A stretch of DNA of 56,557 bases from SAR86 cluster bacterium SAR86A (lineage in GTDB: Bacteria; Pseudomonadota; Gammaproteobacteria; Magnimaribacterales; D2472). Below are positions 52,504-56,557 of the stretch, in pieces. Each line of letters begins with the position of its first letter. Position 1 is the first letter of the stretch. The position numbers were made by a program, and so were the translations under genes. The stretch is taken from positions 741,051-797,607 of the forward strand of contig JH611156.1 in NCBI GenBank assembly GCA_000252525.1. The letters run 5' to 3'. Under the pieces are notes generated by a model that saw only the letters and a list, made by a program, of their open reading frames with translations, had not been told where the DNA came from and searched no databases.

Positions 52504-53313
52504 ATGTCAAATGTTGCGCCAATTAAAATAGATACAACTGACGGAAGACTTCCTATTAAAGATAAAGGTTTAGTTTTTCAGGAATTTGCTAATCCTGCAG
52601 AAGAAAGAAGAAATCAACTTGAAAAGTTAGCAGCTGGATTTCGACTATTTGATTACTTTGGATTTAATGAGGGAGTAGCTGGTCATATAACGTATAGAGA
52701 TCCTGAATTCCAAGATCATTTTTGGGTTAATCCTCTAGGTGTTCATTTTTCGCAGATATCAGTTTCAGATCTCTTGCTTGTGAATCATGACGGTAAAGTT
52801 GTCCAAGGCGATCGTGATGTAAACGTAGCAGCATTTGCTATACATTCTAGGTTACACAAAGCAAGGCCAGATGTTAATGCTGCAGCACATTCTCATTCTA
52901 TTTACGGAAGAACTTTTTCAACACTTGGGAAACTCCTTGATCCTATTTCACAAGATGCTTGTGCTTTTTACGAAAATCAGGGTATCTATAAAGATTTCTC
53001 AGGTGTGGTCGAAGAAGTAGATGAAGGTGATGAAATTGCGAAAGCTTTAGGAGACAAAAAAGTAGCTATTCTTCAGAATCATGGAATATTAACAACTGGA
53101 CCTTCTGTCGACATTGCTCTTTGGTTTTATATGTCAATGGAAAGATGTTGCCAAGCACAATTAATGGCTGAGGCAGCTGGTAAACCAGTAGTTATTCCTC
53201 ACGAAACAGCCATTAAAACAAGAGAATTTATAGCAAATGATATTGCTGCATGGGCAAGTTACCAACCTGCCTTTGATAAGATTATAAAAATGCAGCCAGA
53301 TTTACTAGATTAA
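52504..53313 (+). CDS. Class II aldolase/adducin family protein
   Basis: A 269-residue zinc-dependent aldolase-like protein. Zinc ligands are the two His of AAAHSHSIYGRTF and the later QNHGILTTG; EGVAGHITYRDP holds the base Glu region. The start is ATG 52504 with GGAG 11 bases before it; the frame open to 52447 lacks a ribosome site. Family members act on phosphorylated sugars such as fuculose 1-phosphate or ribulose 5-phosphate, or on hydroxy-aldehydes; the long N-terminal extension resembles adducin-head-type bacterial proteins. Convergent with an aldehyde dehydrogenase, 1 bp apart. Confidence 0.9.
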   Translation: MSNVAPIKIDTTDGRLPIKDKGLVFQEFANPAEERRNQLEKLAAGFRLFDYFGFNEGVAGHITYRDPEFQDHFWVNPLGVHFSQISVSDLLLVNHDGKVVQGDRDVNVAAFAIHSRLHKARPDVNAAAHSHSIYGRTFSTLGKLLDPISQDACAFYENQGIYKDFSGVVEEVDEGDEIAKALGDKKVAILQNHGILTTGPSVDIALWFYMSMERCCQAQLMAEAAGKPVVIPHETAIKTREFIANDIAAWASYQPAFDKIIKMQPDLLD

Positions 53314-53314
53314 T

Positions 53315-54733
53315 CTAAGGAGCAATAATAGCCTTTGTTTCTAAGCATTCTTCTAGACCATGAATGCCATGCTCTCTTCCATTTCCTGAAGCTTTGTAGC
53401 CACCGAAAGGAGCGCCTGTTCCTCTTGCGCCACCATTTATGATTACTTGACCAGCTCGAATTTTTCCTGCAACTTCCCTTGCATGCTCAGGCTCTCCTTG
53501 GACGTAACCTGCAAGACCATATTCCGTATCATTCGCAACAGAAATTGCTTCATCTTCACTTTCATATTTGATCATTACCAGAACAGGACCAAATATTTCT
53601 TCTTTAGCTATCGTCATATCATTTGTTACATTTGCAAAAACTGTTGGTCTCACGTAATAACCTTTCTCACATCCTTCAGGCTTTTCAACTCCTCCTGCAA
53701 CTAACGTTGCACCCTCTTCAATACCTATTTCGATCAATTTAATAATCTTTTCGTATTGAGTTTTATTTGCAATTGGTCCAATTCTAAATTCACCGTTAGG
53801 ATCTCCAACGGTTGTATTGTTTGCAGTAGCAACTGCAACCTCTACTGCTTTATCGTAATTCTTGGCAGATACCAACATTTTTGTTGGTGCATTACAAGAT
53901 TGACCTGAATTTAAAAAACAATGTCCTGCTCCACCTTTAACAGATTTTTCTAAGTCAGCAACATCATCAAGGATTATATTCGATGATTTTCCACCTAATT
54001 CCTGATGAACACGCTTTACTGAAACTGCAGAAGCTTGTGCTACAGCGATTCCAGCTCTGGTTGAACCAGTAAATGACATCATAGCCACATCTGGATGTTC
54101 GGAAAGTGCTGCACCAACAGTGGGACCATATCCATTTACAACATTGAATACACCATTTGGCACACCAGCCTTGTCAAACACTTCAGCTAAAAGCATTGCA
54201 CAATAAGGTGATATCTCACTAGGCTTTAAAACCATCGTGCAACCTGCTGCTAACGCTGCAGAAACTTTAGTTGTTATTTGGTTCATAGGCCAGTTCCATG
54301 GAGTTATCATGCCAATTACACCAATAGGTTCTTTAATTAAAGTATAGTCACCTTCAGGTCTTTCAAATTCATAGTCTTTCAGCGCATCTAAAGTTTCATG
54401 AATATTTTTTATTCCTGTTTTGGCCTGAGCAGCTTCAGATAACCATATTGGAGCACCCATTTCTTTTGTGATAATTTGAACAAAATCATCATATCTGTTT
54501 TCATACTCACTAATTATGTTATTGAGAAGTTCTATTCTTTGTTCTTTTGTAGTTTGTTGAAAAGTAGAAAAAGCTTCTAATGCGGCTGATACAGCTTTAT
54601 CAATATCTTCTTTCGTGCCAGCGGTAACTTGTCCAATAACTTCTTCAGTTGCTGGATTTATAACGTCAATTAATTCATTTGATTCTGACTTTACCCACTC
54701 GCCGTTGATATAGAAGTTTAAATCGTTGCTCAT
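53315..54733 (-). CDS. NAD(P)-dependent aldehyde dehydrogenase
   Basis: A 472-residue aldehyde dehydrogenase. It has the cofactor-binding WNWPMNQITTKVSAALAAGC, SFTGSTRAGIAVAQ, the catalytic Glu in QELGGKSSNIILDD and the catalytic Cys in FLNSGQSCNAPTKML. The end carries GGARGTGAPFGGYKASGNGR. The start is ATG 54733, with GGAG 6 bases upstream; a TTG 12 bases earlier is rejected. The substrate is not defined by sequence. It may serve with the adjacent aldolase-like gene, but that gene is on the other strand. Confidence 0.95.
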   Translation of the reverse strand: MSNDLNFYINGEWVKSESNELIDVINPATEEVIGQVTAGTKEDIDKAVSAALEAFSTFQQTTKEQRIELLNNIISEYENRYDDFVQIITKEMGAPIWLSEAAQAKTGIKNIHETLDALKDYEFERPEGDYTLIKEPIGVIGMITPWNWPMNQITTKVSAALAAGCTMVLKPSEISPYCAMLLAEVFDKAGVPNGVFNVVNGYGPTVGAALSEHPDVAMMSFTGSTRAGIAVAQASAVSVKRVHQELGGKSSNIILDDVADLEKSVKGGAGHCFLNSGQSCNAPTKMLVSAKNYDKAVEVAVATANNTTVGDPNGEFRIGPIANKTQYEKIIKLIEIGIEEGATLVAGGVEKPEGCEKGYYVRPTVFANVTNDMTIAKEEIFGPVLVMIKYESEDEAISVANDTEYGLAGYVQGEPEHAREVAGKIRAGQVIINGGARGTGAPFGGYKASGNGREHGIHGLEECLETKAIIAP

Positions 54734-54797
54734 ATTAATCTCCAAAAATAGAATAAAATTATAACTAAATACTAATAAATGAACTAGATGCTAATTA

Positions 54798-56477
54798 TTA
54801 GAATAATCCTTTTATTTCCTTATTCTCATCTAAACCAATTGCTTCAGCTGAAGGTACTCTCGGCAATCCTGGCATAGTCATTATTTCTCCACAAACTACT
54901 ACAATAAATTCAGCACCTGCGGATAATCTTACTTCTCGTATAGGAACTTCATGTCCTTTTGGTGCACCCATTAATAAAGGATCAGTGGAAAAACTATATT
55001 GTGTTTTTGCCATACAAACTGGGTAGTCACCAAAGCCATCTTTTTCAAGTTTTAAAAATTGATTTCTTACTTTTTTATCAGCAATTATTTCAGCAGCTCC
55101 ATAAATATTTTTTGCAATATGTTCGGTTTTATCCCACAGACTCATATTATCTGGATAGAGAGTTTTAAATTCAGCAGAGTTTGAATCTGCAATTTTTGCT
55201 ACTTCTTTAGCTAAATCAGCTGCTCCTTCGCCACCTTTTTCCCAATGAGAAGAAATTTTACATTGCACACCAACATTCTTACAGAAATTAATTATTTGTT
55301 TATGCTCCTCTGCTGTATCAGTAACGTAATCATTAATTGCGACAATAACTGGTACACCAAATTTACCAATATTTTCAATATGTCTCCCAAGATTTTCACA
55401 ACCTTTAACGACTGCTTGAATATTTTCAATATTTAATTCTTCTTTTTTTACGCCCCCATGCATTTTAAGAGCCTTTGTTGTTGCAACTAAAACAACCGCA
55501 TCTGGTTTTAAACCAGATTTTCTGCACTTAATATCAAAAAACTTTTCTGCACCAAGATCGGCACCAAATCCAGCTTCAGTAACAACATAATCTGCAAGCT
55601 TGAGAGCAGTCTTAGTAGAGACAACAGAATTACATCCATGTGCAATATTTGCAAATGGACCACCATGCATAAATGCAGGATTATTTTCTAAAGTTTGTAC
55701 AAGATTTGGTTTAAATGCATCTTTCAAAAGAGCAGTTATTGCTCCATCCGCTTTAAGTTGCTTAGCTTTTACAGGCTCATTATCTTTTGTATAACCAATA
55801 ACAATATTTCCAATTCTTTTCTGTAAGTCATCAATATCAGAGGCAAGACAAAAAACAGCCATAATTTCAGATGCAACCGTAATATCAAAACCACTTTGTC
55901 TTGGTATGCCATTTCCTGTTCCACCTAACCCACATGTGATATCTCTTAGGGATCTATCATTCATATCAACGACCCTTTTCCATGTGATTCTTCTTGGATC
56001 AATATTTAATTGATTATCCCAATGAATATGGTTATCTATTAAAGCAGATAGAAGATTATGTGCAGCACCTATCGCGTGAAAATCACCTGTGAAATGAAGA
56101 TTTATATCTGTCATAGGAATTACTTGAGCATAACCACCGCCTGCTGCTCCTCCTTTCATTCCAAAACATGGACCTAAGCTGGGCTCTCTTAAACATATCA
56201 TTGCTTTTTTTCCAATGTGACATAGGCCGTCTACCAACCCTACACTTGTAGTAGTTTTACCCTCACCTGCTGGTGTTGGAGATATTGCAGTAACTAATAT
56301 TAGCTTTCCATCTTCATTTTTTTTTAGTTTTTCAATTAATGATGAAGAGATTTTAGCCTTATCATCTCCAAATTTAATTAAATCCTCATCAGTTATGTCA
56401 ATAGTTGCAGCAACTTTGTCAATTGAAATTTTATTAGCAGCACTTGCAATCTCTAAGTCACTTGGATAAGTACTCAT
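54798..56477 (-). CDS. fhs: Formate-tetrahydrofolate ligase
   Basis: Joins formate to tetrahydrofolate with ATP, giving 10-formyl-THF for purine synthesis or running in reverse for C1 oxidation. The ATP loop is [18 protein letters not shown], followed by [40 protein letters not shown] and [20 protein letters not shown]. At 559 residues it is normal. The start is ATG 56477 with AGGGG upstream; an ATG at 56495 overlaps that site. Methyl-THF from a DmdA-like enzyme could enter the same folate pool. The 62 bp upstream to the window end shows nothing definite. Confidence 0.97.
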   Translation of the reverse strand: MSTYPSDLEIASAANKISIDKVAATIDITDEDLIKFGDDKAKISSSLIEKLKKNEDGKLILVTAISPTPAGEGKTTTSVGLVDGLCHIGKKAMICLREPSLGPCFGMKGGAAGGGYAQVIPMTDINLHFTGDFHAIGAAHNLLSALIDNHIHWDNQLNIDPRRITWKRVVDMNDRSLRDITCGLGGTGNGIPRQSGFDITVASEIMAVFCLASDIDDLQKRIGNIVIGYTKDNEPVKAKQLKADGAITALLKDAFKPNLVQTLENNPAFMHGGPFANIAHGCNSVVSTKTALKLADYVVTEAGFGADLGAEKFFDIKCRKSGLKPDAVVLVATTKALKMHGGVKKEELNIENIQAVVKGCENLGRHIENIGKFGVPVIVAINDYVTDTAEEHKQIINFCKNVGVQCKISSHWEKGGEGAADLAKEVAKIADSNSAEFKTLYPDNMSLWDKTEHIAKNIYGAAEIIADKKVRNQFLKLEKDGFGDYPVCMAKTQYSFSTDPLLMGAPKGHEVPIREVRLSAGAEFIVVVCGEIMTMPGLPRVPSAEAIGLDENKEIKGLF

Positions 56478-56557
56478 AATATATACACCCCTCATTTGAG
56501 CTTTCAGTATACAGAAGAGGAATAAGATAACTAGAAAAAATTAAGTATTTTTTGCCT

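Noticed and set aside
1-56557. CRISPR arrays, insertion sequences, phage genes, rRNA or tRNA
   Set aside because: No regularly spaced repeats, transposase-like proteins or RNA-gene patterns were seen on either strand; very short or divergent RNAs could have been missed.

Overview
The window is AT-rich, very tightly packed DNA that reads as a chromosome segment of a marine gammaproteobacterium with a streamlined genome. The best guess is the SAR86 group. That guess rests on gammaproteobacterial-type housekeeping genes (topA, pyrD, galU, nadK, prc, guaBA, nagZ, apt, fumC), many acyl-CoA-handling genes, a TonB-dependent receptor and a DMSP-demethylase-like gene. It is inference; no rRNA or other taxonomic marker lies in the window. 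No stretch above about 170 bp lacks a gene. I see no tRNA, rRNA, CRISPR, insertion sequence or intact phage. All eight convergent gene pairs meet within 12 bp of overlap to 1 bp of gap.

Layout. 1-7046 (minus): a small helical protein, topA, a 40-codon ORF coupled to a membrane-anchored unknown, pyrD, galU, a rhomboid protease and nadK. 7175-10417 (plus): two acyl-CoA dehydrogenases and a YihG-like acyltransferase. 10406-15933: an RraA-type protein, nitronate monooxygenase, membrane-anchored GH3 glycosidase, an exported MsrA-thioredoxin-MsrB fusion and a GST. 16018-25100 (plus): a catabolic operon of biotin-dependent acyl-CoA carboxylase (beta, alpha), TetR-type regulator, AtuA-family protein, enoyl-CoA hydratase and two more acyl-CoA dehydrogenases, preceded by a perfect inverted repeat. 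This resembles acyclic-terpene (atu) or leucine/isovalerate (liu) pathways. 25108-30533: prc, xthA, GNAT, tadA, CIA30-like and DmdA-like genes. 30641-32536: an unusual overlapping cassette of methyltransferase-like, APS-kinase-like and HxGH nucleotidyltransferase-like genes. 32537-43000: enoyl-reductase-like protein, FATP-type acyl-CoA synthetase, cupin, nagZ, SDR, apt, ECHDC3-like hydratase, CoA-binding protein, quinone-reductase-like flavoprotein and two MFS transporters. 43038-50468: a purine block of guaA, guaB and a purine phosphoribosyltransferase, then a TonB-dependent receptor divergent from an AzgA-type purine permease. 50463-56477: small membrane protein, PCD/DCoH, fumC, class II aldolase-like protein, aldehyde dehydrogenase and formate-THF ligase.

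How it fits together. The carboxylase operon, the two dehydrogenase pairs, the two hydratases, the acyl-CoA synthetase and the acyltransferase point to breakdown of branched, isoprenoid or steroid-like acids. In each dehydrogenase pair one member keeps the likely catalytic Glu and the other lacks it, which suggests heteromeric enzymes. The DmdA-like protein and formate-THF ligase both feed the folate C1 pool.

Most striking observations: (1) guaA ends about 27-30 residues early, and a remnant of the canonical GuaA C-terminus (ATMEWE, stop) lies downstream in another frame, next to an 11-bp-period direct repeat; (2) the methyltransferase/APS-kinase/HxGH cassette; (3) the paired dehydrogenases; (4) a 28-bp inverted repeat that is a candidate operator of the catabolic operon.
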